DNA of 64,000 nt from Hetaerina americana. Its lineage: Eukaryota; Arthropoda; Insecta; Odonata; Calopterygidae. The stretch covers positions 23,653,679 through 23,717,678 of the forward strand of contig JAKTNV010000004.1 of assembly GCA_022747635.1 (NCBI GenBank), read 5' to 3'. Positions 22,421 through 32,560 of this stretch are shown here, piece after piece; position 1 is the stretch's first letter, and every line of letters starts with the position of its first letter. The position numbers were made by a program, and so were the translations under genes. The notes beneath the pieces were generated by a model that did not search any database, was not told where the DNA came from, and saw nothing but the letters and a program-made list of their open reading frames with translations.

Positions 22421-22424
<4 letters not shown>
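22205..22424 (+). pseudogene. LINE-B reverse-transcriptase fragment, inverted 5' piece
   Basis: The plus strand encodes QSAKGLQALL, CDRYGMRIN, TKVMRFSRKK and QVEQFTYLGSVSDKYG, the RT segment that in an intact LINE lies immediately before the piece on the minus strand. One stop breaks the frame (ININ*TKV). It ends at the (TA)n tract. Confidence 0.8.

Positions 22425-22487
<63 letters not shown>
22424..22487. repeat. (TA)n microsatellite
   Basis: Uninterrupted TA repeats abutting the outer end of the inverted LINE-B piece. Confidence 0.95.
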
Positions 22488-22495
<8 letters not shown>

Positions 22496-23127
22496 AAGTA
22501 GCAATTCCATAATTCTGACAAACCTCGGAATTTTCTGATGGAGGTAATGAAAGGAAATAAGTAAATGCTATAACTTTATTGGAGAAATTTTTCATGTGTA
22601 ATAAGAACGTGGTCACTCCTAGGAAACTTCCGTATTTTCATCCTCAAGGTGCAGCAAAATGTTGTCTGACACGAGATACATTTAGTTGGCTCAGGCGTCT
22701 TATCTAAGTTCTAATGGTAGCATTCATCGCTTTCAGATTCTTTTTCGATATGGCTCGCCCCCTCCCTTAATTATCGCTGGTTTCTTGAAGGCCTTCCCCC
22801 TGTGCCAGTCCTCCACGCGATATCGGACCGAAAGACTTGAATGGGTCACGTGCGAGCCGAGCGAGCGTACATAGAGTGGCGATAAAGGAGACAAGGGAGG
22901 AATGCTAAAGGGCGATAAAGGCGGCGAGGGCGAAACAGTCTTTTGTTGACCGCACTAGTGAGCGTCAGAATGATCTGCATTTCTGCAGGGCGTAGAAAAT
23001 ATTCCTAGGGTTGAACTTGTGAAGAATACCTTACAAGTCCATGATGTTCTTCCGGAATGAAAAATAAAAGTAAAACAAAGAAATGGCTAGAAGCTAGGAA
23101 CATATCCTATAAGTAAGATTCAATTGA
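22488..23127. other. Unassigned sequence
   Basis: A GC-richer patch at 22750-22960, no recognised gene. Confidence 0.5.
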
Positions 23128-23275
23128 CTGCGGGAGATACCGCGACAGTAACTTTTAACGGAGTCATCCGCTAATATGCATTAAAAATGCAAAATTTTCA
23201 AAGTGAACAAATCATTCAATCATCCCGGGCAAGCTGAATGATTTTTACGTTTTGAAAAACCTGTAATTTTGATAA
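23128..23275 (-). mobile_element. Diverged solo copy of the array's SINE body, with its own inverted junction
   Basis: 23128-23212 matches the unit body (ACTGCGGGAGATACCGCGACAG, TTTTAACGGAGTCATCCGCTAAT) in the same orientation as the left arm. At about 23221 it turns around. After a remnant TCCCGGGCAAGC of a tRNA head, GAATGATTTTTACG and TTTTGAAA follow in the opposite orientation. So a short inverted pair is present here too. The copy is clearly older than the array, with many substitutions. Confidence 0.8.
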
Positions 23276-24471
23276 TTAAAACTTGAAAAAACTAAATGAA
23301 GACGTTGTTAACATATTAATGACTAAACTTTCATTTAAATTAAGATTAGAATAGTTTTAAATGACATAACTGTTTCTTCCGTTAAATATGGTTGGAGAAT
23401 GATTAAATCGGTGGGAATAAATTATTATCCACAAAAGATTCAGTGAATATTATAAGCAGCCATAACACTGAGTTGCAGAATTACAAAAATAAAACTAAGG
23501 TGATCTGTAGATCATCAATATTAATTTTACATACGTGATACAAATATTAAAAACATTGTCAATCATTTAAAATCCTACCGCATACGCTTCCTATGTACTA
23601 AGTTTATAATTATTTTTAAGGTACACAGGATTCAGTAAACCGTATCCGGATTGAGAATATGATCTTCTTAAAGCCGTTTATCTCGAATATTGATAATTTT
23701 CCTTTACTCTATTACACCAAAACAGTTTAGACCCAAGCTAAGTGTAGACTCATCATGCAGAACATCTTGGGAGAACGCAGGTGGCACAGAGGGAAGAACT
23801 AACTGGCCTCCATACTACAACGTATGAGTTTCTCATGTACAGAGCTTAGCGCGGAATGACCTCTTCCCCCCGCATAACCAATCAACCTTAGGTTTGATGA
23901 AATAGCGGTTTAGGTTTAAATGAGCAAACAAAGTTTCAACTTCTAACTGGGAAAATGGCAAAATAGGCAATGTTCGTTGTACGACTGAAATGAGAACGAC
24001 GTTTTAAAAATAGAAGGATTTTACCCAAATAGCAAAAATAAATTATCATAATATTTTTTAACTATTTATCTACTGTGCTATCACAATTTAAAATTGCAAT
24101 AGGTAACACTTAAAATAAAATTGATGGAGTAAAAAAGTGCAGTATAATATTACAAAATATTACCACAATATTCTATCAACAAATATGCAAATCGAATTAA
24201 AATATGGAAAGCATAGAATAGAACCTGCTTTAATAAGGGCAGAGGTTCAACCATGACTGCTAATGAATAGGAGATGGGTAAAGGAGAATTAGAAGGCACC
24301 AGGGCAAGGCGTTTGGTTAGGGCGAAAGGAAAATGCAAACGTTATGCTATGATCATGGTTGCTTGAAAGTTATCAATTATTTCTCGGGTGACTGATTTGT
24401 GACTTGTAAGAGTGCTTTGTCTAACCGATGATACAGTATCCCACCTCAGTTGGCTTCACTCGAAATGCTCA
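23276..24471. other. AT-rich sequence, nothing recognised
   Basis: No coding signal or shared repeat. Confidence 0.5.
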
Positions 24472-24979
24472 ATTGTCTAAAACAGAACTGTTCTTACGAT
24501 TGCGCGACAAACCGCTAGCTTAAGAGGCTCAATTTACTATTTAACGTGAGATACTCAATTAGATTACTGTCCTATACCTGAGAATCTAATAGGGAGGCTC
24601 ACATATTAGCACTTTACTATACTTGTCGCATTATCGAATTGCTAAAAAGTATAGTCTCAGCAACATTTAATGGAGACAAATGATTCCTACTAACTCATAG
24701 GAAGTTAGATTGGGAATATGGCACCATTGTCTAAAACAGAACTGTTCTTACGATTGCGCGACGATCCGCTAACTTACGAGGCTCAATTTACTATTTAACG
24801 TGTGATACTCAATTAGATTACTGTCCTATTCCTGAGAATCTAATAGGGAGGCTCACGTATAAACACTTTACTATACTTGTCGCATTATCGAATTGCTAAA
24901 AAGTATAGTCTCAGCAGCATTTAATGGCGAGGAATGATTCCTGCTAACTCATAGGAAGTTAGATTGGAAATATGGCACT
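24472..24979. repeat. Tandem duplication, 254-bp period, two copies
   Basis: 24472-24725 and 24726-24979 both begin ATTGTCTAAAACAGAACTG and end in a run containing GAAGTTAGATTGG and ATATGGCAC. They differ by roughly 15 substitutions. No open frame or tRNA-like sequence is present. Confidence 0.9.
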
Positions 24980-25909
24980 TCGCATCAATAGCTCGTGAGA
25001 ATATGTTTTAGAATTACAATGGCAATGAGAAATCAGAAAATGAAAATTCAAAAGCCCCCTATTGCCCACAAGGGCTAATCGAACACAATGCTCTGAGGTG
25101 CAATCTTCTTAACAATTCAGTTCGGTCTTTGTCCTCCAAAGGAGGAGCGGTGAGCTTAAGACATGCATCCTGGGAGTGCTGCAATTCGCTCTACTAAATG
25201 TCGACTGAATTTTGTGTCATCTTACTTTATTAAGCTTCACCCTGTAGTAGTAAGGCAGAAGTAAAACCCGATGCTTCCATTAGCCTACTTGCAGCAGAAG
25301 ACACACCGGGTGGTGGTGCTATAATTTCCAAAAGTCTGCGGGCAGTCAGCGACGAGGCAAGAATTGTGGAAGGGTAAAACGTTCGGTAGGTTGGCGTTCA
25401 AAGGCTTGAAAAAGACACTTCGTCCTCGCACAGCAACGTCAAAATAACGCATCCCTAGGGAGTCGCTGAATTTCAGCATAGTGAACGTTTTCACCTTTCC
25501 CCAATTCTCGAAACGCGGACGACTATGTACAGGCTTTTGAAAAAAGTAGAAATACGGAACTCGGAATCGCCGTCGAGCAGCATGAGGGCCTAAACAATCG
25601 CCCACTGTCCGGTTTCAAGACGGATATACTAGGAAAGCCAATGCAACAGTCACGATGCCAAATATCACAATCGAAATTTCAACTTAGAGCATATAACCAG
25701 TGCGGCCCAAACTAATGTTTTCTTTTTGTCCTAATCACATGGGCATTATGCTATTTGTTTCCTAGTCTTCATGGGCAGTTCCGTGTCCTTTGGCACCTAT
25801 CTTCCTTTCCCCCGTTCTCCTCTTCTTATCCTCAGGATTAATTTAATTATCTAATGCATCTTTTCCACTCCTTGAATGAACTTATGTACCCTTCGTTTGA
25901 TCTTGGTCT
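24980..25909. other. Unassigned sequence
   Basis: A 106-residue open frame on the minus strand at 25285-25605 resembles no known family and lacks supporting signals. Nothing else seen. Confidence 0.5.
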
Positions 25910-26420
25910 GTTGATTGATAGGGTATCATTAGCTAAAGACCTGAATGTAATTCAAAAGTAATGTGAGACATGGATGCTAGAACTAAATTTGAATAGATGT
26001 GTTTCCATAAATTTTTGGAGGAAAAGTACTTCACTATGAAACACTTACACTATACAGGGAACCCACAATACACACGTATATGCGTAACTGCGGACATGTC
26101 CTTGGGAAAACAAAAACGTGAAATTTGCGGAATAGCAAATAAAAAGTTATGATTAATGAAAAGAATACTTGAGAATTGTAATTCAAGTATCGAGGAGCTT
26201 TGTTATTTCATGTTAGTTAGGCTCTACCTCGAGTATGCTGCAAGTGTTTGGCATCTTCATGAAGTAGGCTTGATTTTGGAACTAGATCGAGCGCAACGAA
26301 GAGCTCCTAGGTTTGCGAAAATTTGTTATGAACAAATTTACAGTGTCACGACACTATTGGAAGAATTATGATGGAAGCCACTACTTGACCGTTGGCTTAA
26401 ATACTGGTTAAATTTACCGC
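25910..26420 (+). pseudogene. LINE-A reverse-transcriptase remnant
   Basis: The clearest part encodes VRLYLEYAASVWH and LELDRAQRRAPRFAKICYEQ, matching VRPHLEYAASIWD and LDKVQRKSARFVKNCYDK of the copy at 705. Upstream sequence shows further weak matches. Stops and frameshifts occur throughout. Confidence 0.75.
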
Positions 26421-27879
26421 GTACTTTTGAGGTAGTTTCCTTATCTGAGGATGTTCAGGACATATTACTTTGCCTGAAATGGAGAAATGAGGCTTTCATC
26501 TCTGGAAAGAAAAAAAGCTAAGGGATATCTAATCTTTATTCTAATATAATTTTCCTGACAGAAACAAAAAAAATAGTCTTTTATAGGTATCAGAAAATTT
26601 ACCTTAGGACGTGCTATTAAAGACAACTAAACTAAAAGGGATTAAACCCGAAAACTAAAAGGGATTAAATTTGATGCCTTATGCAATGAATTTTAGCAAT
26701 TACTAACACAAAGTATGACAACACCTGGGTTAGAGAGTCACATACAATTTATACACATTCAGCTTTTTGTTTTTTATCCGTTTCTTTTCAAGGCTTAGAG
26801 AAGATTACTTGTAATGTATTAACATAGCTAGTGGTGATTCAATAGCTTGACTTACCCCGCAGCAATTTTACTTTAGCCTGGGAATAGCTACATAGGCACC
26901 AAGGAACTTGCCCGTTTAGTGAGGCCAATTCCTTCAACGTCCGTCAGACTTATGCTATCGAAAAATCATTTCTCAACTCTTTTGTATAATACTAAAGAGT
27001 CTGCATACATATTGCGTCTTGTCATAGCTTTTCTTGAGTATTGATATCGAAACTCAATATTTGCCAGAGAATTGTAATGACGTGCCACATTTTTCAGAAT
27101 CATCGATATGGAAAAAAATATTTTCATGAAATAATTTTCCTTCAACAGTTTATTCATTCTCTTTCATCAAAAACCACAGTAATAATGGCGTGAACTGGCC
27201 AAATTTTTGGGTGAGAAAACTATGTATTTTGCTTTCCTTCTGAAAATATTAATTAGACGTGCCTTTAACAACTCTCAGTCTCTGATAGACACCAATCAGT
27301 GAGGAAGAATAGCATTTGGCTTGGCTCCGGCCACGAGCTTTTATGAATGAAATTAGGAAATGATCTCAAGATATTTTCTTTATTCACGCTGAGCACGCGC
27401 GACACGAGTAATGTGTCTTTTCCGTGAGGGAACGTAGTGGAGACTCCTTCTCGCGTTGTTCCTCACGACGCAACGGCCCGTACATCATCTGAAATACAAC
27501 CCCTGAGGACACACAGAGAATTAAGAACATTTCACCTTCGTGACTGACATTCGGAGAGACATGTTGTAAGTCGTAATTGCTACATCTTTCCCGTAAGAGA
27601 AATCCATAGCCGAAAAAGGCTAATGAATGAATGTGAGCCGTAGCCATATAGTTGGTGACCCTTTTAATCATCCCATGACTTTTTAACACAATATAAAGAA
27701 GAAAAGATGCGACGGCAGCATCCAGAAGTAATTAATAATCTTGTAAGAAACTCCCTTATGGGAGTTCCTCCCTTTTCTTCCTTGAAAAAGGTGGCTTGGA
27801 CAACCGAAAATTCGAGTTTCTTTTCTTTTTTGTTTGTTTCTGTGTTTTTGTCCTTGTCCGCTAGTGCTAACTTCAAATA

Positions 27880-27884
<5 letters not shown>
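26421..27884. other. Unassigned sequence
   Basis: Contains a 17-bp direct repeat (AACTAAAAGGGATTAAA) near 26632 and 26654. The 101-residue minus-strand frame at 27384-27689 is not recognised. Confidence 0.5.
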
Positions 27885-27956
<72 letters not shown>

Positions 27957-27957
27957 A
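27885..27957. repeat. (TA)n microsatellite
   Basis: TA repeats with one G interruption near the end, directly before a tRNA-like sequence. Confidence 0.95.
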
Positions 27958-27962
27958 TTTAG

Positions 27963-28022
27963 TGGGCCGTGGTAGTCCAGTGGGTAGAGCGTTGGACAGC
28001 TGACCGGAGGGTCCCGGGTTCA
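27963..28022 (+). mobile_element. Truncated tRNA-derived SINE head
   Basis: GGGCCGTGGTAGTCCAGTGG, then GTAGAGCGTTGGACAGC and GGGTCCCGGGTTCA, follow the order of a tRNA 5' half, anticodon arm and start of the T arm. The sequence breaks off in the middle of the B box. It is a different head from that of the 334-bp unit. Confidence 0.7.
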
Positions 28023-28131
28023 CATTAATAACACTTCTGCTTCCTTCAACCTATTGATATACCACGTTTTCCCTGCTGAATAAGATGAAAAAGAGTAAAC
28101 TAATGCAAACTAAGGGCTAAACTAAACTAAA

Positions 28132-28527
28132 CTAAGGGCAAAGGACCCCTGTGGCCTCATGACCCCGGGAGTATACCGAATACCCTGCGAGTGCGGCCAA
28201 GTCTACGTGGGAGAGACCGGAAGGACCATTGCTACAAGGTTAAAAGAACACCGGAGACACCTCAGACTGTGCCAACCTGAGAAGTCAGCCATTGCAGAGC
28301 ACAGCATCATCTCCGACCATAGCATTCGGTGGGAGGAGACAAGGGTCCTTTGCCGAGAAGAAAAATTCTGGGAAAGATTGACTAAGGAAGCAATAGCGAT
28401 CCGGCTCGAAAACAAATCCATTAACCGAGACAGCGGATACTCCCTCAGTAACGCGTGGAAACCCATTTTGAGGAACATCAAGCGAAACAAGAGGCGGAAA
28501 GCGGCCGACCAATCAGACGTGACCTGA
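28132..28527 (+). CDS. GIY-YIG endonuclease domain of a Penelope-like element (partial)
   Basis: In Penelope-like elements this domain follows the reverse transcriptase and nicks DNA to start integration. The frame is open from about 28132; an ATG at 28159 is internal, not a true start. Counting from that Met: GVY at 4-6, the CxC pair Cys10 and Cys12, YVG at 16-18, GETGR at 18-22, Arg27 and His31 in ATRLKEH, AEH at 46-48, and the conserved catalytic Glu at 77 in LTKEAIAI. All expected key residues of the nuclease core are present, and no stop interrupts it before the natural TGA. The RT part is absent, so the element is not autonomous. This type of nuclease also occurs in phage and mitochondrial introns, but the GVYRIPCECG form with this arrangement is typical of Penelope-like elements. 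Confidence 0.88.
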   Translation, partial: LRAKDPCGLMTPGVYRIPCECGQVYVGETGRTIATRLKEHRRHLRLCQPEKSAIAEHSIISDHSIRWEETRVLCREEKFWERLTKEAIAIRLENKSINRDSGYSLSNAWKPILRNIKRNKRRKAADQSDVT

Positions 28528-28574
28528 CCTCCCGACCAAACTATATAAGGCGGCCAAATACCTGAGCACCGACA

Positions 28575-28617
28575 TGCCCTGAAGACGATGGACGACTCGG
28601 CCATCGAAACGTCGGCA
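28575..28617 (+). ncRNA. Hammerhead-like ribozyme motif in the Penelope-like element
   Basis: Order seen: TGCC (stem I), CTGAAGA (28579-28585, fits CUGANGA), one C, GATGG paired with CCATC as stem II around a 9-nt loop, GAAAC (28606-28610), GTC (cleavage triplet), then GGCA closing stem I. Short-stem-III hammerheads are known from Penelope-like elements. The extra C before stem II is a departure from the ideal core, or stem II may start with C-G and displace the conserved G. Activity is uncertain. Confidence 0.6.
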
Positions 28618-28690
28618 ACCCTACGAACGTGGACCCGGTGGGAGACCCGAATAATCTTGGAAAACATTATTCGCCGGGAAAGTACCAGAT

Positions 28691-30306
28691 CATTCTTCAG
28701 TAAACTAATGTAAATCGCTCATCGAAAAGTTATATAAAAAATTAATATAAGGATGGTGATCGAATCAGAGTAAATGGGAACCTCATATTATTTCTTCCGC
28801 CATTCCCTGCTGAAATATACACCCTTGATTTGTAAACTGCAAGGAGGAACGTACATCTGCAAGTGAACGTAAACTGCGCTCCACTTTCGTAGGCTTCTCT
28901 ATGCGAATTTCCTGGCAGCGGTCCAATTTTCATCGTTCGGTGTGTATGGCAATGGCAGGAGCCTGCGAATACGCCCTATCTACTTAAAAAAGTAAAAAGC
29001 AACTTCCTGTTGTAACCTGCCTGGACTGCACTTCAGAATCTTAATGAAAACGTAAGTAAACTTTGTATTACCGGCCAATTAGAGTTCACATAGATTGTTT
29101 ATAAAAAAATGATCACTTCAAGAAATTGAATCGAACCTTTGGGCAAATATGTGCATAGGTTTTCTGAAAAAAAGATAACAAATATTCGTCTGAAAAACTT
29201 AAAAATAAATAACACTCATTTATATTTAATTATCACTCCTCGAACTAATTCCAGAACCGTGACCCTAACTTCAAATGAAATTTGAAATGAAAAGTCCAAA
29301 GCTATCCATACTACAATTCCTTTGGGAAACATTTTCAATATGATTTTCGCACATTCGGATATAAAGTTAAAAAGGCATACAATGCATACAAACGGAAGAG
29401 CATGCAAACAGGAGTTGAGTGTACAAGCGTGGAATGAAGGCTGAGGATCTGAAAACAATAACCCAGATTTGATAGAAAAAACCGTTAATTTTTTAGAACT
29501 CTGGAAGGTTAATAGGTTGAGAAGGGCGATTAATGTTGGGATAATTACAGTTTTTTTACCGTCGGCGAGTAGGATATCAATGGAACGCAGCGTAAACTAC
29601 TTCCAATAAAAAGAAATATGCACCGGATGGAGATAAATGGGGAGTATGTGAGGATCGCAACCAATACCATATTGAGGTTAAGGGTAGAATTTAAAATGAA
29701 ACGTGATAATTCAAGTGAGCACAACGAGTGGTAATCACCATAACGAAGGCAAACGGCCATAGTCCCACACCAGAATGTTAATTCGAAAGGAAATTGGTTG
29801 CTTGAGTTTGAAGGAGAAGGTGTGTCTGATCAGCTGAGGGAAACAATGGAACATTCAGAGGATGGTGATGGTAAAGGGGAATTCAAATGCAGAGGGGAAA
29901 GAGGCATGTAGCTGGTATGCATGATGAGGCTATTGTGTGAATGATGAAATTGTCACAGTAATGTGAGAAGAGCTAAAAATTACAGTGGAGTATTTCTCTG
30001 GGGTCTTATATCTTGCCTTTATAAACCTTTTAAGGTTTAAATAAAGGGAATTTCTTGGCAAACAGTTTGCTTTGGTAAACCAAAGCGTTGCTTTGTAAAC
30101 GAAAATGAGAGTGTGCGCAGAAATTTAAATTCCCTGCGAGGTGAACTCGAGTAATTCTAACCGTGTCTCTGAAAAAGGAAAACTAAAACTAAAAGAGCGG
30201 ACAAACTAATACCAAGTTTGGTTTAATATCGCTCAACTGGATCTATAATGCAATGATTTCAGGCTCAACTTTGGAAAAATTCATGAGCACTGAATGAGTT
30301 TACTTC
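28691..30306. other. Unassigned sequence
   Basis: No coding signal that I recognise and no shared repeat. Confidence 0.5.
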
Positions 30307-30441
30307 ATATATTTTTGCAATGAATTTATAACGGTACTACCGGTTTCCAGGTATCAACGACATCTTTGGGTTCCTTAACTGATGGTGTCTCTTAGGCGTC
30401 GAAACTGGTAGTACCGTCATACATTTATTGTGAAAATATAG
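30307..30441. repeat. Foldback element, outer arms about 40 bp
   Basis: 30318-30347 (ACGGTACTACCGGTTTC core) pairs with 30401-30430 (GAAACTGGTAGTACCGT core) with a few mismatches, and pairing extends weakly outward. Inside, GACATC and GATGGTGTC can also pair. No coding capacity. Confidence 0.8.
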
Positions 30442-31399
30442 GAAGCGTACTCATTCAGTGATCACCCAACCGAGGGACTACCAACATCTCATATGTATTT
30501 ATGTGCACCCGATCACCTGATGGTGAGTGCACGAGCTATGTTAGATTTGAATTCACCAAGAGTACCACCTCTTTGCCATTCACTCCTTTACAACTCCCCA
30601 ATCGGGAAGTGCAATGAAAAAATATCCAAAGGAGAGGTGCTTTTCCAAAATATATGTACAAAATTTATAAAATAGGAAAGGTGCTTGTATTTGGAGAAGG
30701 TTTCAATCACGTAACAAGATAATGATCTCGAAAATTCGTAAAAAAAACTTACTGGTAGTGTCCGAAGCCGTTTTGAGCTGGAGGAAAACAGCTTGAGATT
30801 TTAATAAATTATAGGGCACGTGCGTCTCCTGACGACCCCAAGATTTAAATTACCAGAAGGGTAACTTGTCGGATTAGTTTTCCCACATTAATAATAAGAA
30901 TTATCTTGGACGTTTTTACATTTCAATTATTGATTTCCTTGCAAAAGCGCCCGTGGACAACGAATCCAAATTCATCCAATCTATGTTTTTTACATACAGG
31001 CCCTCTTGTCATTTATCATTCATTTTGACCACTTTATACGCGATCATAATTCAGGATTAATAATGTTGTTCCAAGACCAAGTCAAAGAGGTGGCTCGCAG
31101 GGTGGATACTCGAATAATTAAATTACCTGGACATCTTACTTGAGTGTGTCGTTCAGGGCGTGTCGGAGGACTGGTTTTCACCATCATGGCTTTCAGAACG
31201 ATGGTGTCCACGCAAGGACTCTCACATACATTAGGAGATAAACTTTTCGTCATTGCACTACTTCATACTATTTATACACTTGCATCAAATATTCTTCTGT
31301 GGTTGGGTCAGAAAATATAACCGTTAATCATTAGTACAGTTCACACTTTCAGGTTTCACATCGTGGAATTTTTTGATGTCCATATTGAAAGAGTTGATA
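30442..31399. other. AT-rich sequence, nothing recognised
   Basis: No coding signal or shared repeat. Confidence 0.5.
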
Positions 31400-31507
31400 A
31401 TTTTCCACAGACTTTATTTTAAGGTGTAACGCGTTTCACCGACTTGTGGTGTTGATAACACAAGTCGGCAAAACGAGTTGTTCCTTAAAATAAAGTCTTT
31501 GGAAAAT
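31400..31507. repeat. Foldback element with 49-bp arms
   Basis: 31400-31448 pairs with 31459-31507 (about 40 of 49 positions), with perfect blocks GACTTTATTTTAAGG and CGACTTGTG. It resembles the foldback 1 kb upstream in size but shares no obvious sequence with it. Confidence 0.85.
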
Positions 31508-31855
31508 CAAAAACTCCTTCAGAGTGAAGCATAAATACCTACGCAAACTTGACATTCTACCTAAAAGGTCATTTTATTATATTAGAAAATAGGAGATGTT
31601 TCAATTGGAAATAAATAAATATTAATAAACTGAAGGATTTAAAGGGAAAAAATAAGGGATATAAAAAAATTCATTAGATAAACACATATCTTAAGAGTCT
31701 GTATATAAACTATCAAAGTTTCTTGAGTTTTTATTTTAGGCTAAAAGTGCCAATTTCAATTTTTCTCTTCATGGTTATTACCCAAATCTTGGCAAAATTA
31801 TACTCATGTGATTTGATTATAAAACCTCATGATTTAAGTTCTTTAAAAAATATTT

Positions 31856-32560
31856 TCAAAATTTTAATTGACAATTTTCATTTAAAAATTTAGAATACCG
31901 TTTAAGGTAGGTTTTTGGTAATCGAAGACTACTGCTCCACTTCCAAGCTTTGCTTAACATATCATAACCAGACATTCTGTTTAATGCTAAACCATTATTA
32001 AATTTTTGATACTTTCTACCTCTATTCACAATTTCCATTATGCCAATTCTTGGCTTCCCGTAAAACCTTCTGCCAAACGTCGTCCCTTTTATCACCATGT
32101 CCAAGATTCCATTACCAATCAAAACGCGATGCATCTTCTGTTTCCTTGGATTTCTTCCGACAATTCGCCCTCCTCAACCCCCTTACTATGGGCATTTTCA
32201 TTTTTTTTCTTTTTCATCTATTTCACTTTTCCACACTCGCATCCAAAAAGCCTAGAACCTGCGACTTTAAACTCCCCTCAAATACAGTTTCCATCCGTAA
32301 GAAATTAAGCTGAAATTCAAAGGTCTCTACCAATCATTAGGATGTCTTAACTTTGTTTTGCTCACATTGATTATCATCACACATATATAATATCATTATT
32401 CTAATAAGCCAAGCAATGATTGTAAACCTTTGGCTGACTGGATAACTATAGTTTGATTATTTGCAAATACAACTTATATCATGGATTCCACCTGACTTAA
32501 ATTCTTATTTACAGCTCTTTCCAAGCCTCTTTCACGATACCTCCGCGTATACGTTTCAAG
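31856..32560 (-). pseudogene. LINE-B reverse-transcriptase remnant
   Basis: The minus strand gives QSAKGLQSLL preceded by FANN in place of the catalytic FADD, then MIINVSKTK, RLFGCECGKVK, VIKGTTFGRRFYGKPRIGI and PKTYLKR. This follows the order in the copy at 21.6-22.4 kb but with an internal deletion and many stops. Replacement of both catalytic Asp residues by Asn shows decay. Confidence 0.75.

Larger units (their letters stand above)
28132..28690 (+). mobile_element. 3' end of a Penelope-like retroelement
   Basis: A GIY-YIG coding tail is followed by a non-coding region with a TATA-like ACTATATAAGG (about 28540), a hammerhead-like motif and an end near CGCCGGGAAAGTACCAG. Upstream a TAAAC/TAAACTAAG repetition shows that the reverse transcriptase is missing, so the element is 5'-truncated. 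Confidence 0.8.
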
